NCBI RefSeq assembly: GCF_002157145.1
Contig: NZ_CP021361.1
Span: 1,302,001 to 1,366,000, forward strand
Reading direction: 5' to 3'
DNA: 64,000 nucleotides
From: Acidovorax carolinensis
GTDB lineage: Bacteria; Pseudomonadota; Gammaproteobacteria; Burkholderiales; Burkholderiaceae_C
Position numbers and translations under genes: made by a program. Numbering within the stretch: the stretch's first letter is position 1; each line of letters begins with the position of its first letter. The notes below the pieces were generated by a model that made no database searches, was not told where the DNA came from, and was given only the letters and a program-made list of their open reading frames with translations. This document shows, one piece after another, positions 1-9,118 of this stretch.

Positions 1-368
1 TTGACCCGCACCGTCATCGACTTGCCACCAGGCCCGGGCCATGCCAGTTCATCGCCCACCGACAGGCCGAGCAGGGCGCTGCCCACGGGTGCAAAAATCG
101 AGATGCGGTCGGCGCTGCCATCCATGTCGCGCGGGTACACCAGCGTCAGGCAAAACTCCTTACCGCTCTCCTGGATCGTGAACTGCACCGTGGAGTTCAT
201 GGTCACCACATTGGGCGGAATTTCCTCGGGCGCCACCACGTCGGCGCGGTCCAGCTCTGCCTGCAGGTCGGCCTTGCCCGGAAAGACACTGGCCGGAATC
301 GCCGCCAGCAGTGCTTCAATGCGATCCAGGTCCAGGGAAGACAGGGTGATCTGGGGTTTGCGCGCCAT
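1..368 (-). CDS. rnk: Nucleoside diphosphate kinase regulator Rnk (3' end cut by window)
   Basis: The minus strand is open from an ATG at 368 to the window edge, giving the first 122 residues (MARKPQITLSSLDLDRIEAL...). The last visible part (SALLGLSVGDELAWPGPGGK, about 98-117) is the C-terminal GreA/GreB-like fold shared by Rnk and transcript cleavage factors. Rnk proteins are about 135 residues, so little more than a dozen residues are missing. The family binds RNA polymerase and influences nucleoside diphosphate kinase levels. The gene is divergent from the radical SAM gene that starts at 499. Confidence 0.85.
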   Translation of the reverse strand, partial: MARKPQITLSSLDLDRIEALLAAIPASVFPGKADLQAELDRADVVAPEEIPPNVVTMNSTVQFTIQESGKEFCLTLVYPRDMDGSADRISIFAPVGSALLGLSVGDELAWPGPGGKSMTVRV

Positions 369-480
369 GAAGTACCTCGAAAGCTGGTTGTAAAGGCTGG
401 GACTGTAGTGGATCGCTAATCTCGCACTGCGCCGCGTGGTCAAAAGCGGTGTCTTGGTCCACACGGATAAATTCGAAAAA

Positions 481-496
481 CTGTACATTCATACAG
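481..496. promoter_or_regulatory. LexA (SOS) box upstream of the radical SAM gene
   Basis: The 16-mer CTGTACATTCATACAG fits the LexA consensus CTGT-N8-ACAG of gamma- and betaproteobacteria exactly. It ends two bases before the ATG at 499, so bound LexA would cover the ribosome-binding and early transcribed region of that gene. It lies 113 bp upstream of rnk and could also touch its promoter. No second box was seen in the window. Confidence 0.75.
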
Positions 497-498
497 TT

Positions 499-1650
499 AT
501 GAAAAATGATGTCGATCCCGCAGATTCGCCCAGCGGCCCGCCACCGGAGGCGCGAATCCCCATACAAGCCATTCGCGGGCGGGGTGCCGCCACCGCCATG
601 CCGCACCGGTTCATGCGCGAGACCCGCGCGGTGGTCGATGACGGCTGGGATTTTTCGCCCGATGGCGAGGCGCAGGCCGCGCTGCCGCCCACCCGCGTGC
701 ACCTGGAGACCGCCCGCAGCGCGCTGTGCGCCAACGATTCCCCCGACATCTTTTTTGAACATTCGGTGAACCCCTACCGGGGTTGCGAGCATGGCTGCGT
801 CTATTGCTACGCCCGGCCCACGCACAGTTATGTGAACCTGTCGCCGGGACTGGATTTTGAAACGCAGATCATTGCCAAGCACAACATCGCCGAGGTGCTG
901 CGCGCCGAGCTGGCCCGCCCTGGCCATGTGCCGCGCCTGCTGAACGTCGGCTCGGCCACCGACTGCTATCAGCCCATGGAGCGCGAGTTGCGCCTGACGC
1001 GCGGCGTGATCGAGCTGCTGCGGGATGCGCGGCATCCGTTCTCGCTCATCACCAAAAGCAGCGGGGTGGAGCGCGACCTGGACCTGCTGGCGCCGCTGGC
1101 AGCGCAGCGCCTGGCGGCGGTGTATGTGACCATCACCACGCTGGATGCGGCCCTGGCCCGGCGCATGGAGCCGCGCGCGGCCGCGCCGCACCGGCGCCTG
1201 CGCACCATCCGTGCGCTGGCCGAGGCGGGTGTGCCTGTGGGCGTGAGCGTGGCGCCGCAGATTCCCTTCATCACCGAAGACATGGAAAAGGTTCTGGAGG
1301 CGGCGTACGAGGCCGGTGCGCGCAGCGCTTTCTACACGGTGATCCGGCTTCCGTGGGAGCTGGATGCGCTGTTTCGCGAATGGCTGGCCCTGCATTACCC
1401 CGATCGCGCCGCGCGCGTGATGGCACGCATCCAGGACCTGCACCACCTGGGCCCGGCGGCCCGCGCCGCAGGCAAGAGCTACGACAGCAGTTACGTGTCG
1501 CGCATGAAGGGGGCGGGCCTGTGGGCCGACCTGCTGCGCCAGCGGTTTGCCGCATCGTGCCGGCGGCTGGGGCTCAACCGCGAGCGGGTGGAACTGGACC
1601 TGGGCCAGTTCCGTCCGGCGCTGGCGCGCGGGCAGGCGTGCCTGTTTTAG
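499..1650 (+). CDS. PA0069-family (SplB-like) radical SAM protein
   Basis: A 383-residue protein with the radical SAM cluster motif CEHGCVYCYARP (C-x3-C-x2-C) near residues 91-102, followed by a TIM-barrel-like region (LLNVGSATDCYQP, SLITKSSGVERD). The N-terminal IRGRGAA stretch is typical of the PA0069 group, which resembles spore photoproduct lyase. The frame stays open upstream to a GTG at 436, but the ATG at 499 keeps the family-conserved N-terminus and sits directly behind the SOS box. The family is predicted to act on nucleic acid with SAM and a 4Fe-4S cluster, but its reaction is not established. SOS control suggests a role in DNA damage. Confidence 0.88.
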   Translation: MKNDVDPADSPSGPPPEARIPIQAIRGRGAATAMPHRFMRETRAVVDDGWDFSPDGEAQAALPPTRVHLETARSALCANDSPDIFFEHSVNPYRGCEHGCVYCYARPTHSYVNLSPGLDFETQIIAKHNIAEVLRAELARPGHVPRLLNVGSATDCYQPMERELRLTRGVIELLRDARHPFSLITKSSGVERDLDLLAPLAAQRLAAVYVTITTLDAALARRMEPRAAAPHRRLRTIRALAEAGVPVGVSVAPQIPFITEDMEKVLEAAYEAGARSAFYTVIRLPWELDALFREWLALHYPDRAARVMARIQDLHHLGPAARAAGKSYDSSYVSRMKGAGLWADLLRQRFAASCRRLGLNRERVELDLGQFRPALARGQACLF

Positions 1651-1669
1651 GGTTGCGCGAATCACCTGG

Positions 1670-2734
1670 CTAGCCCATCCACATCTGCTGCACCACCTGC
1701 GTGTAAAGCGGAATACCCAGCAGGATGTTGAGCGGGAATGTCACACCCAGCGAAAGGCTCACATAGAGCGACGGGTCGGCCTCGGGGATTGCGTAGCGCA
1801 CCACTGCGGGTACCGCGATGTACGACGCACTGGCCGCCAGCACCATCAGCAGCACCGCATCACCGGCCGGCACCTGCAGCAACCACGCCAGCACCAGTGC
1901 CAGGCTTGCATGCATCAGCGGCCCCAGCACCGCATAGGCCAGCACCCAGGGGGACTGCTTGCGCACCGCAGGCAGGTTGCGCGCAGTGCTCAGTCCCATG
2001 TCGAGCAAAAACAGGCATAGCATGCCCTTGAACAGGTCGCCCGAGAATGGCTGCAACGCCGCCTTGCCCGCGTCGCCAGTCAACAGGCCAATCACCATGG
2101 CGCCCAGCAGCAGTAACTGGGTGCCGTCGGTGAACGACTCGTGCAGGATCTTGCCCACCGACAGGTGCGGCCCCGGCTTACCGGTTGCCGCGGTGCCCCC
2201 ACCGATGACCGGGCCCCCGGCCGATGCCATGGCCACCACCGGTTGCACGCGCAAGAGGGGTGTTGAGGCGGTTGCTGACACCGCCTGCCGCTGGCGCAGC
2301 GTATTGGCCAGCATCACCGCAAGGATGATGGCGGGCGACTCCATCAGCGCCATGGCTGCCGCCATGTAGCCGCCGTAGGCAATGTGCTGTGACTCCAGAT
2401 ACTGTGTGGCTGTCACGAACGTCACCGCGCTGACCGAACCATAGGTGGCCGCCACCGCTGCCGCGTTAAAGCCCGACAGCACTCGCCGCAGTACTGCATA
2501 GCCCACCAGCGGCACCAACACGGCCAGCAGCACCGCCAGCCCCAGGCTGCTGGCCACGCTGGGGGTGAGCCCCGAGGCCGCCAGCGCAAAACCTCCTTTG
2601 AGCCCCAGCGCCACCAGCAGGTAGATCGACAAGAACTTCGAGATCGCCGCCGGCATCTCGAGGTTGGAACGGACCAAACCCGCAAACACTCCCAGGGCAA
2701 AAAACAAGATCGCAGGGTCCAGCAAGCTTTGCAT
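1670..2734 (-). CDS. SbtA-type sodium-dependent bicarbonate transporter family permease
   Basis: A 354-residue polytopic membrane protein with about ten hydrophobic segments. It begins MQSLLDPAILFFALGVFAG and carries NLEMPAAISKFLSIYLLVALG near residues 28-48, typical of the SbtA (DUF897) family. Cyanobacterial members import bicarbonate with sodium; proteobacterial substrates are largely inferred. The ATG at 2734 was chosen because the upstream extension of the frame runs antisense through the divergent LysR gene. The adjacent LysR resembles CbbR/CmpR-type regulators, which fits a role in inorganic carbon supply. The transport substrate remains an inference. Confidence 0.8.
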   Translation of the reverse strand: MQSLLDPAILFFALGVFAGLVRSNLEMPAAISKFLSIYLLVALGLKGGFALAASGLTPSVASSLGLAVLLAVLVPLVGYAVLRRVLSGFNAAAVAATYGSVSAVTFVTATQYLESQHIAYGGYMAAAMALMESPAIILAVMLANTLRQRQAVSATASTPLLRVQPVVAMASAGGPVIGGGTAATGKPGPHLSVGKILHESFTDGTQLLLLGAMVIGLLTGDAGKAALQPFSGDLFKGMLCLFLLDMGLSTARNLPAVRKQSPWVLAYAVLGPLMHASLALVLAWLLQVPAGDAVLLMVLAASASYIAVPAVVRYAIPEADPSLYVSLSLGVTFPLNILLGIPLYTQVVQQMWMG

Positions 2735-2808
2735 CAGATAACTCCTTGTGGGGTGGGATGCTAGTGGCGTGACACTCCAAAGTAAAATCGATTCGAATGC
2801 GGATATAT

Positions 2809-2824
2809 ATAGATAAAAATCTAT
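2809..2824. promoter_or_regulatory. Inverted repeat at the LysR start, candidate autoregulatory operator
   Basis: ATAGAT-AAAA-ATCTAT is a perfect 6-bp inverted repeat whose right arm runs into the LysR start codon at 2823. The palindrome ATTCGAAT lies just upstream at 2791-2798. Both sit in the 88-bp divergent region between the transporter and the regulator, where LysR regulators normally bind. No protein-specific match is claimed. Confidence 0.45.
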
Positions 2825-3722
2825 GAACATCACTTTTCGCCAGTTGCGCCTTTTTCTGGCGCTGGCCGAAACCGGCAGCGTCAGCGCCGCCGCCAAGGTC
2901 ATGCATGTCACGCAGCCCACGGCGTCCATGCAGCTGCGCGAGGTGACACAGGCCGTGGGCCTGCCGCTGTATGAAGTGGTGTCGCGCCGCGTGCACCTGA
3001 CCGAGGCGGGGCAGACCCTGGCACGCACCGCACGCGCCATCGCGGGTGAATGGGATGCGTTTGAGCAGCGCGTCTCTGGCGTCAAGGGGCTGACCAGCGG
3101 GCGCCTCAAAGTGGCCGTGGTCAGCACCGCCAAATACTTTGTGCCCCGCCTGCTTGGCAGCTTTTGCAAGCTGCACCCGCAGATCGACATATCGCTTGAA
3201 GTGCTCAACCGTGACCACGTCATCACCCGACTGCGCAGCAATCTGGACGACCTCTACGTCATGTCCATGCCGCCTGGCGACCTGCCGCTGGAAGACCAGA
3301 TCCTCATGCCCAATCCGCTGGTCGTCATCGCGCCTGCGGGCCACAAGCTGGCTGCCAAAAAGCGCATCACCATGGCGCAGCTGCAGGCCGAGCGCTTCAT
3401 CCTGCGCGAAAAAGGATCAGGCACCCGCATGGCCACCGATGCCCACCTGAGCCAGATCGACTTTGCCCCCAGTGCCGTGCTGGAGCTGGGCAGCAACGAG
3501 GCCATCAAGGAATCGGTGGAGGGGCAGCTCGGCGTGTCCATCCTGTCCCGCCATGCCCTGGGGCCCCATCACGAAGGCCTGGCTGTCCTCAACGTACAGG
3601 GCTTCCCCATCCAGTCGCAATGGCATCTTGTCTGGCCCAGGGGTAAGCAGCTGTCACCCATTGCGGAGGTGTTCCGGCGGCATTTGCTCGGTGAGGCGAA
3701 GGGATGGCTGGGGGCGCGGTAA
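2823..3722 (+). CDS. LysR-family transcriptional regulator (CbbR-like)
   Basis: 299 residues, the usual LysR length. The N-terminal winged helix-turn-helix (MNITFRQLRLFLALAETGSV, with AAAKVMHVTQPTASMQL) covers residues 1-60, and a periplasmic-binding-protein-like effector domain spans about 90-290. The sequence resembles the CbbR/CmpR branch, whose members regulate carbon fixation or bicarbonate uptake genes. It is divergent from the SbtA-type permease and probably controls it. There is no clear Shine-Dalgarno before 2823, and the start overlaps an inverted repeat. Codon use and GC match the neighbours. Confidence 0.88.
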   Translation: MNITFRQLRLFLALAETGSVSAAAKVMHVTQPTASMQLREVTQAVGLPLYEVVSRRVHLTEAGQTLARTARAIAGEWDAFEQRVSGVKGLTSGRLKVAVVSTAKYFVPRLLGSFCKLHPQIDISLEVLNRDHVITRLRSNLDDLYVMSMPPGDLPLEDQILMPNPLVVIAPAGHKLAAKKRITMAQLQAERFILREKGSGTRMATDAHLSQIDFAPSAVLELGSNEAIKESVEGQLGVSILSRHALGPHHEGLAVLNVQGFPIQSQWHLVWPRGKQLSPIAEVFRRHLLGEAKGWLGAR

Positions 3723-3785
3723 GGAAGCAGGGTAGGGGCCAACAAACAGGCGGGGGCTCCACGGGATTTTCTGAAGCCCCCGCGC

Positions 3786-3811
3786 GCGGTTTTTCTTCGG
3801 TGAAAAACCGC
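3786..3811. terminator. Hairpin between convergent LysR and eptA genes
   Basis: GCGGTTTTTC and GAAAAACCGC form a perfect 10-bp stem around a 6-base loop in the gap between the convergent lysR and eptA genes. The T and A runs lie inside the stem, so on either strand the transcript could fold into a U/A-rich terminator-like hairpin. It lacks the separate downstream U tract of a classical terminator. Confidence 0.4.
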
Positions 3812-3828
3812 CTGGCCTTCGCGGTGTG

Positions 3829-5553
3829 TCAGCCGGCCGGCTGGACGGCAGCCGGGTGCCGGCAGCCCGTAAACATGTCCCAATCGCGGTTGTAAACGTT
3901 CGTCTTCACATCCATCAACCCCAGCACCGAGTGAAAGTAGCCATCGTGCGTGATGCGCCGCTCGGCCAGGTCTTTTTGCAGGCAGGGGGTGGAGACGCCG
4001 CTGCGCGCCTGCATGGCGGGAGACAGCCAGGTGATCCAGGGCACATGCTTTTGCACATCGGGTGCGATGGAATAGGGCAGGCCATGCAGGTAGATGTTGT
4101 TCTCGCCCAGCGATTCACCATGATCCGCTACATAAATCATAGCAGTTTGCGCTTTATCCGATTGGGCTGAGAGCCAATTTATTACTGAATCGAGAAACTG
4201 GTCGGTCTGCACGATGCTGTTGTCGTAGGCGTTCACCACCTGCGCTTGTGTGCATTCCTGCAGGGCAGTGGAGGTGCATTCGGGCTGGAACTTCTTCAGC
4301 GCCGCTGCAGAGCGTTTGAAGTAAGCCGGGCCGTGGCTGCCCATCTGGTGCATCACCACGACGGTGCCTCGGCTGCGCTGCTCGGCGGGCAGGTTGGCCA
4401 GGCGCTGATCCAGGTCCTTGAGCATGATGGGGTCCAGGCACTCGCCATCGGGGCACAGCGCCGGGTCTTGCAGCGCCGTGGTGTGCACTTGCCCGACACG
4501 CTCGCACACGCCCTTGCAGCCGGCCTGGTTGTCCAGCCACAGCACGGCCAGGCCCGCATGGTGCAGTACATCGATCAGGCTTTCGTAGTTGGCCTTGCGC
4601 GCCTCGAAGCCGCTGCGCCCCAGGTGCGAAAACATGCAGGGCACCGATGCGGCGGTGCTGGTGCCGCACGACCAGGCGTTGCGCGCTGTGACCAGGTCGG
4701 TACGGGCCGACAGCAGGGGCGTGGTGGGCCGGTCGTAGCCGTTGAGGCCGAAGTTCACGCTGCGGCCGGTTTCGCCCAGCACCAGCACCAGCAGGGGCGG
4801 CTTTTGCTGGCCCATATAGCTGGCGCCCAGTTGGGCGTCGCGGCCCAGCGGCATCAGCGTGCTGGTGTCCAGCCGCAGCGGCTTGGTGGCGATGTTGCCC
4901 AGGGCGTACACACTGTTGAGCGGATTGATCAGGTAGCGCAGCTTGGTGTGGTTGCGCATGACGGAGGCGAAGTCCTGGAACACCAGCAGCAGGCAGACCA
5001 CGATGACCACGATCGAACCCACCAGCAGTGCGCCGTTATGGGCCATGTGGCGAAAGGCATGCATGCGGCGCACCGGGCGCCGGTACAGCCACAGCAGCGG
5101 CGGGGCCGTGAGTGCCAGCACCGTGGCCAGCATGCGCCAGTTGAGGAGGTCGCCGGCCTCTTTCACATCCGTCTGCATGACGTTGACCAGCATGCTGGCA
5201 TCGATGGCAATGCCATAGGCCAGCATGAAATAGGCACCGAAAGCGGCCATGAGCAGCATCACGGTGATGGCGGGCTTGAGCGTCCAGCGCCAGGCCAGCA
5301 CACTGAGCAGGGCGGCATTGCCCGCCGCCACAATCACCGCAAAAGCCAGCGCAAAGCCCCAGCCGCGCAGCGTGTCCTGCCCCGGCAGCGCGGCCACCTC
5401 ACGCCACAGCGGAACGTTGCAGGCGGTGGCCAGCCAGGCGCTGGCGAGCACCACGACCCACGCGGGGTGGATGTCGCGAGACGGATGGGTAGGGTGGGCA
5501 ACGGCACGACGGCCGAACGCGAGGCGCTGCATACGCTGCAATAACAATGGCAT
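3829..5553 (-). CDS. eptA: Lipid A phosphoethanolamine transferase (EptA/MCR-type)
   Basis: 574 residues. Five hydrophobic segments in about the first 200 residues anchor the protein in the inner membrane. A periplasmic alkaline-phosphatase-fold domain follows, with metal-binding GETGRS (about 260), the catalytic Thr of SCGTSTAASVPCMFS (about 295) and YVADHGESLGE (about 485). These are the hallmarks of EptA enzymes, which move phosphoethanolamine from phosphatidylethanolamine to lipid A and lower polymyxin susceptibility; MCR enzymes belong to the same family. Several Cys residues likely form disulfides. No two-component genes are adjacent. A copy of the dispersed repeat appears embedded at 4134-4185. 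Confidence 0.9.
   Translation of the reverse strand: MPLLLQRMQRLAFGRRAVAHPTHPSRDIHPAWVVVLASAWLATACNVPLWREVAALPGQDTLRGWGFALAFAVIVAAGNAALLSVLAWRWTLKPAITVMLLMAAFGAYFMLAYGIAIDASMLVNVMQTDVKEAGDLLNWRMLATVLALTAPPLLWLYRRPVRRMHAFRHMAHNGALLVGSIVVIVVCLLLVFQDFASVMRNHTKLRYLINPLNSVYALGNIATKPLRLDTSTLMPLGRDAQLGASYMGQQKPPLLVLVLGETGRSVNFGLNGYDRPTTPLLSARTDLVTARNAWSCGTSTAASVPCMFSHLGRSGFEARKANYESLIDVLHHAGLAVLWLDNQAGCKGVCERVGQVHTTALQDPALCPDGECLDPIMLKDLDQRLANLPAEQRSRGTVVVMHQMGSHGPAYFKRSAAALKKFQPECTSTALQECTQAQVVNAYDNSIVQTDQFLDSVINWLSAQSDKAQTAMIYVADHGESLGENNIYLHGLPYSIAPDVQKHVPWITWLSPAMQARSGVSTPCLQKDLAERRITHDGYFHSVLGLMDVKTNVYNRDWDMFTGCRHPAAVQPAG
4134..4185. repeat. Degenerate dispersed palindromic repeat inside eptA
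   Basis: ATAGCAGTTTGCGCTTTAT followed by GGGCTGAGAGCCAATTTAT matches both arms of the repeat found between genes elsewhere here. It is translated as part of the periplasmic domain (NWLSAQSDKAQTAMIYV) without breaking the frame. Confidence 0.45.
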
Positions 5554-5593
5554 CAGGCATTGTTTGCAGCGCAGCTTAAGTGGATATTAATGT

Positions 5594-6454
5594 TCAGGCA
5601 AGCGAGGTTGCATGGTGCTGCAGGTGGTCGGCCAGGAAGGTCTGGATGAAATAGTAGCCATGGTCGTAGCCTGCATGGCGGCGCAGCGTGAGCGGCTGCC
5701 CGACCTGGGCGCAGGCACTCTCGAACAGGTGTGGGTGCAGCTGCGTTGCCAGAAACTGGTCGGCCAGCCCCTGGTCGATCAGGATGCCCTGGGGGTAGGG
5801 CGCGTTGCCTTGCCGGCCCATCAGAACACTCGCGTCATGTGCGGCCCAGGTGCTCTCATCCTGGCCCAGATACCCGGTGAAGGCGTTGTGCCCCCACGGG
5901 CACTGGGTGGGCGCGCAAATGGGTGCAAAGGCCGAAACGCTGCGGAACACACCGGGGTGCCGCAAGGCAAGCGTGAGCGCACCGTGGCCGCCCATCGAAT
6001 GCCCGAACAAGCCCAGCCGCTGGTCGTCCAGGGAAAACTGCGCCGCCACGTCGGGCAGCAACTCTTTGATGAGGTAGTTCTCCATGCACCAGTGACCGGC
6101 CCAGGGCGCCTCGGTGGCGTCCAGATAGAAGCCGGCGCCCACGCCGAACTCCCAGTGGTTGCTTTCACCCACAATGCCCGCGCCACGTGGGCTGGTGTCC
6201 GGGGTGAGGATGGCCAGCCCCCATTGCGCCGCCAGGCGCTGCGCACCGGCCTTGATGGCGAAGGTTTCTTCCGTGCAGGTCAGGCCGGCCAGGTAGGTGA
6301 GCAGCGGCACTTTCTGCCCGGCCAGGGCCTGAGGTGGCAGATACAGGCCAAAGCGCATGGGCAGGCCGATTTCGGACGAGCTGTGCTTGTAAAAGCGCTG
6401 CACGCCGCCAAAGCAGGCGTGTTCGCTGATCAGTTCCAGTGCGGTGAATGTCAT
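5594..6454 (-). CDS. fghA: S-formylglutathione hydrolase
   Basis: A 286-residue alpha/beta hydrolase of the esterase D family. The nucleophile elbow is GHSMGGHGALTLAL (about residues 147-160), and the charge-relay Asp and His lie near DQGLADQF and GYDHGYYF. It hydrolyses S-formylglutathione to formate and glutathione, the second step of glutathione-dependent formaldehyde detoxification. The gene lies downstream of frmA on the same strand, which makes the first step. The ATG at 6454 is preferred over an in-frame TTG at 6463. A palindromic repeat fills the gap to frmA. Confidence 0.92.
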   Translation of the reverse strand: MTFTALELISEHACFGGVQRFYKHSSSEIGLPMRFGLYLPPQALAGQKVPLLTYLAGLTCTEETFAIKAGAQRLAAQWGLAILTPDTSPRGAGIVGESNHWEFGVGAGFYLDATEAPWAGHWCMENYLIKELLPDVAAQFSLDDQRLGLFGHSMGGHGALTLALRHPGVFRSVSAFAPICAPTQCPWGHNAFTGYLGQDESTWAAHDASVLMGRQGNAPYPQGILIDQGLADQFLATQLHPHLFESACAQVGQPLTLRRHAGYDHGYYFIQTFLADHLQHHATSLA

Positions 6455-6460
6455 GAATAT

Positions 6461-6513
6461 CAAATTTGATAGCTGCTAGCGCTTATGGATAAAGCGCTAG
6501 CGGCCATTTTTAT
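6461..6513. repeat. Dispersed palindromic repeat between frmA and fghA
   Basis: TGATAGCTGCTAGCGCTTAT, a short loop, then AAAGCGCTAGCGGCCATTTT form an imperfect hairpin with an 8-base AGCGCTT-type core. It is one of the best-preserved copies in the window. It lies inside a likely operon, so it is unlikely to be a strong terminator. Confidence 0.7.
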
Positions 6514-7619
6514 CAGTAAATGACCACGCCGCGGATGGACTCGCCGCGCTTCATCAGGTCGAACCCCTTGTTGATGTCTTCGAGCGGCATGGTGTGGGTG
6601 ATCAGGTCGTCGATGTTGATCTTGCCGTCCATGTACCAGTCCACGATTTTTGGCACATCGGTGCGGCCGCGGGCGCCACCAAAGGCCGAGCCTTCCCATT
6701 TGCGGCCGGTGACCAGCTGGAAGGGGCGGGTGCTGATCTCGGCGCCGGCCTCGGCCACCCCGATGATGATGCTGCGGCCCCAGCCCTTGTGCGTGCATTC
6801 GAGCGCCTGGCGCATCACGGTGGTGTTGCCGATGCACTCGAAGCTGTAGTCGGCGCCGCCGTCGGTGAGTTGCACGATGGCGTCCACCACGTTCTCCACC
6901 TCTTTCGGGTTGATGAAGTGCGTCATGCCGAACTTGCGCGCCATCTCCTGGCGCGCGGGGTTGATGTCCACGCCGATGATCTTGTCGGCGCCCACCATTT
7001 TTGCGCCCTGGATCACGTTCAGGCCGATGCCGCCCAGGCCGAACACCACCACGTTGGCGCCCGCTTCGACCTTGGCGGTGAAGATCACAGCGCCGATGCC
7101 GGTGGTAACGCCGCAGCCGATGTAGCAGACCTTGTCAAAGGGCGCATCCTCGCGGATCTTGGCCAGCGAGATCTCGGGCGCCACGGTGTAGTTGCTGAAG
7201 GTGCTGGTGCCCATGTAGTGAAAAATCGGCTTGCCATCCAGGCTGAAGCGGCTGGTGTCGTCGGGCATCAGGCCCTTGCCTTGCGTGCCGCGAATCAACT
7301 GGCACAGGTTGGTCTTGCGCGACAGGCAGAACTTGCACTGGCGGCATTCGGGTGTGTACAGCGGAATGACATGGTCGCCCTTCTTGAGCGTGGTGACGCC
7401 CGGCCCCACGTCCACCACGATGCCCGCGCCTTCGTGGCCCAGGATGGCCGGGAAGATGCCTTCCGGGTCGGCGCCCGAGAGCGTGTAGTAATCGGTGTGG
7501 CAGATGCCGGTGGCCTTGATCTCGACCAGCACTTCGCCGAATTTGGGTCCCTCAAGGTCCACGGTTTCAATGGTCAGGGGCTGGCCTGCTTGCCAGGCGA
7601 CGGCGGCTTTCGTTTTCAT
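6513..7619 (-). CDS. frmA: S-(hydroxymethyl)glutathione dehydrogenase, class III alcohol dehydrogenase
   Basis: 368 residues, the normal length for class III zinc alcohol dehydrogenases. It shows the catalytic zinc region [19 protein letters not shown] (about 35-53) with [12 protein letters not shown], the four-Cys structural zinc loop [15 protein letters not shown] (about 92-106), and the NAD motif [11 protein letters not shown] (about 193). It oxidises S-hydroxymethylglutathione to S-formylglutathione in the cytosol. fghA follows downstream and completes the pathway. Confidence 0.95.
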   Translation of the reverse strand: MKTKAAVAWQAGQPLTIETVDLEGPKFGEVLVEIKATGICHTDYYTLSGADPEGIFPAILGHEGAGIVVDVGPGVTTLKKGDHVIPLYTPECRQCKFCLSRKTNLCQLIRGTQGKGLMPDDTSRFSLDGKPIFHYMGTSTFSNYTVAPEISLAKIREDAPFDKVCYIGCGVTTGIGAVIFTAKVEAGANVVVFGLGGIGLNVIQGAKMVGADKIIGVDINPARQEMARKFGMTHFINPKEVENVVDAIVQLTDGGADYSFECIGNTTVMRQALECTHKGWGRSIIIGVAEAGAEISTRPFQLVTGRKWEGSAFGGARGRTDVPKIVDWYMDGKINIDDLITHTMPLEDINKGFDLMKRGESIRGVVIY

Positions 7620-7684
7620 GGGGGTTCCTCTGGTGACGGTGTCGCAGCACTATACGGGCACCGGCGCGCGTTGGTAACAGGCAC

Positions 7685-7714
7685 AAAAAAGCCCGCCGGG
7701 GTGCGGCGGGCTTT
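7685..7714 (-). terminator. Rho-independent terminator of gltA
   Basis: On the minus strand AAAGCCCGCC-loop-GGCGGGCTTTTTT gives a GC-rich 7-bp stem followed by six T residues, about 35 bp after the gltA stop. It should separate the gltA-sdh transcript from frmA. Confidence 0.85.
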
Positions 7715-7746
7715 GGAGCTGTGGGGCGCGCGGGGTGCGCCGCCGA

Positions 7747-9057
7747 TCAACGGGCCGTCAGGGGCGGGACATCGCGGCGCACCGAGCCGGTGAACAGCTG
7801 GCGTGGGCGGCCGATCTTGTACTCGGGGTCGCTGATCATTTCGTTGAGCTGGGCAATCCAGCCCACCGTGCGGGCCAGCGCGAAGATGCCGGTGAACAGG
7901 TTGACTGGAATGCCCATGGCGCGCTGCACAATGCCCGAGTAGAAGTCCACGTTCGGGTAGAGCTTGCGCGAGACGAAGTAGTCGTCTTCGAGGGCGATTT
8001 TTTCCAGCTCTTTGGCCAGCTTGAACAGCGGATCGTTTTCGAGGCCCAGCTCCTTGAGCACTTCGTTGCAGGTTTCCTGCATGAGCTTGGCGCGGGGGTC
8101 GTAGTTCTTGTAGACGCGGTGGCCAAAACCCATCAGCTTCACGCCGGAGTTCTTGTCCTTGACCTTCTCCATGAACTCGCCCACCTTGGCCACGCCGCCC
8201 TGGCGCTGGATGTCTTCCAGCATGTTCAGGCAGGCTTCGTTGGCGCCACCGTGGGCAGGGCCCCACAGGCAGGCCACGCCAGCGGAGATGGCCGCAAACG
8301 GGTTGGTGCCCGACGAGCCGCACAGGCGCACGGTGGAGGTCGAGGCGTTTTGCTCGTGGTCGGCGTGCAGGATGAAGATGCGGTCCAGGGCGCGCTCGAG
8401 CACCGGGTTGACCTTGTAGTCTTCACAGGGCGTGCCGAACATCATGCGCAGGAAATTGCCGGAGTACGACAGGTCGTTGCGCGGGTACATGTAAGGCTGG
8501 CCGACGCCGTACTTGTAGGCCATGGCGACCAGCGTGGGCATCTTGGCAATCAGGCGGATTGCGGCGATGTCGCGGTGCTGCGGGTTGTTGATGTCGGTGC
8601 TGTCATGGTAGAAGGCCGACATGGCGCCCACCAAGCCCGTGAGCACTGCCATGGGGTGCGCGTCACGGCGGAAACCGCGCAGGAAGAACTGCATCTGCTC
8701 GTTGACCATGGTGTGGTCGAGCACCAGCTTGTGAAAGTCACCGCGCTGGGTGGCGTTGGGCAGCTCACCCTTGAGCAGCAGGTAGCAGGTGTCCAGGTAG
8801 TCGCACTGCGTGGCCAGTTGCTCGATGGGGTAGCCGCGGTACAGCAACTCGCCCTTGTCGCCATCGATGTAGGTGATGGCGGACTGGCACGACGCCGTGG
8901 ACAGGAAACCGGGGTCGTAGGTGAACATGCCGGTTTGAGCGTACAGCTTGCGGATGTCGATGACGTCCGGGCCGATGGTGCCCTGGTACACCGGCATTTC
9001 CACGCTGGGGCTGCCGTTACTGAACGACAGGGTGGCTTTGTTGTCAGCGAGTTTCAT
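7747..9057 (-). CDS. gltA: Citrate synthase (type I/II hexameric)
   Basis: 436 residues. It carries the citrate synthase signature around [12 protein letters not shown] (catalytic His, about 267) and [16 protein letters not shown] (about 304-319), with a further active-site Asp in the C-terminal third. It condenses acetyl-CoA and oxaloacetate at the entry to the TCA cycle. It ends a minus-strand block after sdhC, sdhD, sdhA, sdhB and sdhE. A 61-bp gap to sdhE may hold its own promoter, and a terminator follows. The N-terminus [15 protein letters not shown] matches other Comamonadaceae gltA from memory. Confidence 0.97.
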   Translation of the reverse strand: MKLADNKATLSFSNGSPSVEMPVYQGTIGPDVIDIRKLYAQTGMFTYDPGFLSTASCQSAITYIDGDKGELLYRGYPIEQLATQCDYLDTCYLLLKGELPNATQRGDFHKLVLDHTMVNEQMQFFLRGFRRDAHPMAVLTGLVGAMSAFYHDSTDINNPQHRDIAAIRLIAKMPTLVAMAYKYGVGQPYMYPRNDLSYSGNFLRMMFGTPCEDYKVNPVLERALDRIFILHADHEQNASTSTVRLCGSSGTNPFAAISAGVACLWGPAHGGANEACLNMLEDIQRQGGVAKVGEFMEKVKDKNSGVKLMGFGHRVYKNYDPRAKLMQETCNEVLKELGLENDPLFKLAKELEKIALEDDYFVSRKLYPNVDFYSGIVQRAMGIPVNLFTGIFALARTVGWIAQLNEMISDPEYKIGRPRQLFTGSVRRDVPPLTAR

Positions 9058-9118
9058 TGTTGATTTCCTTTGGGTTTCCGATGATCCGGTCTGGGGCTAT
9101 CGATTCAGTGCCAATGCA

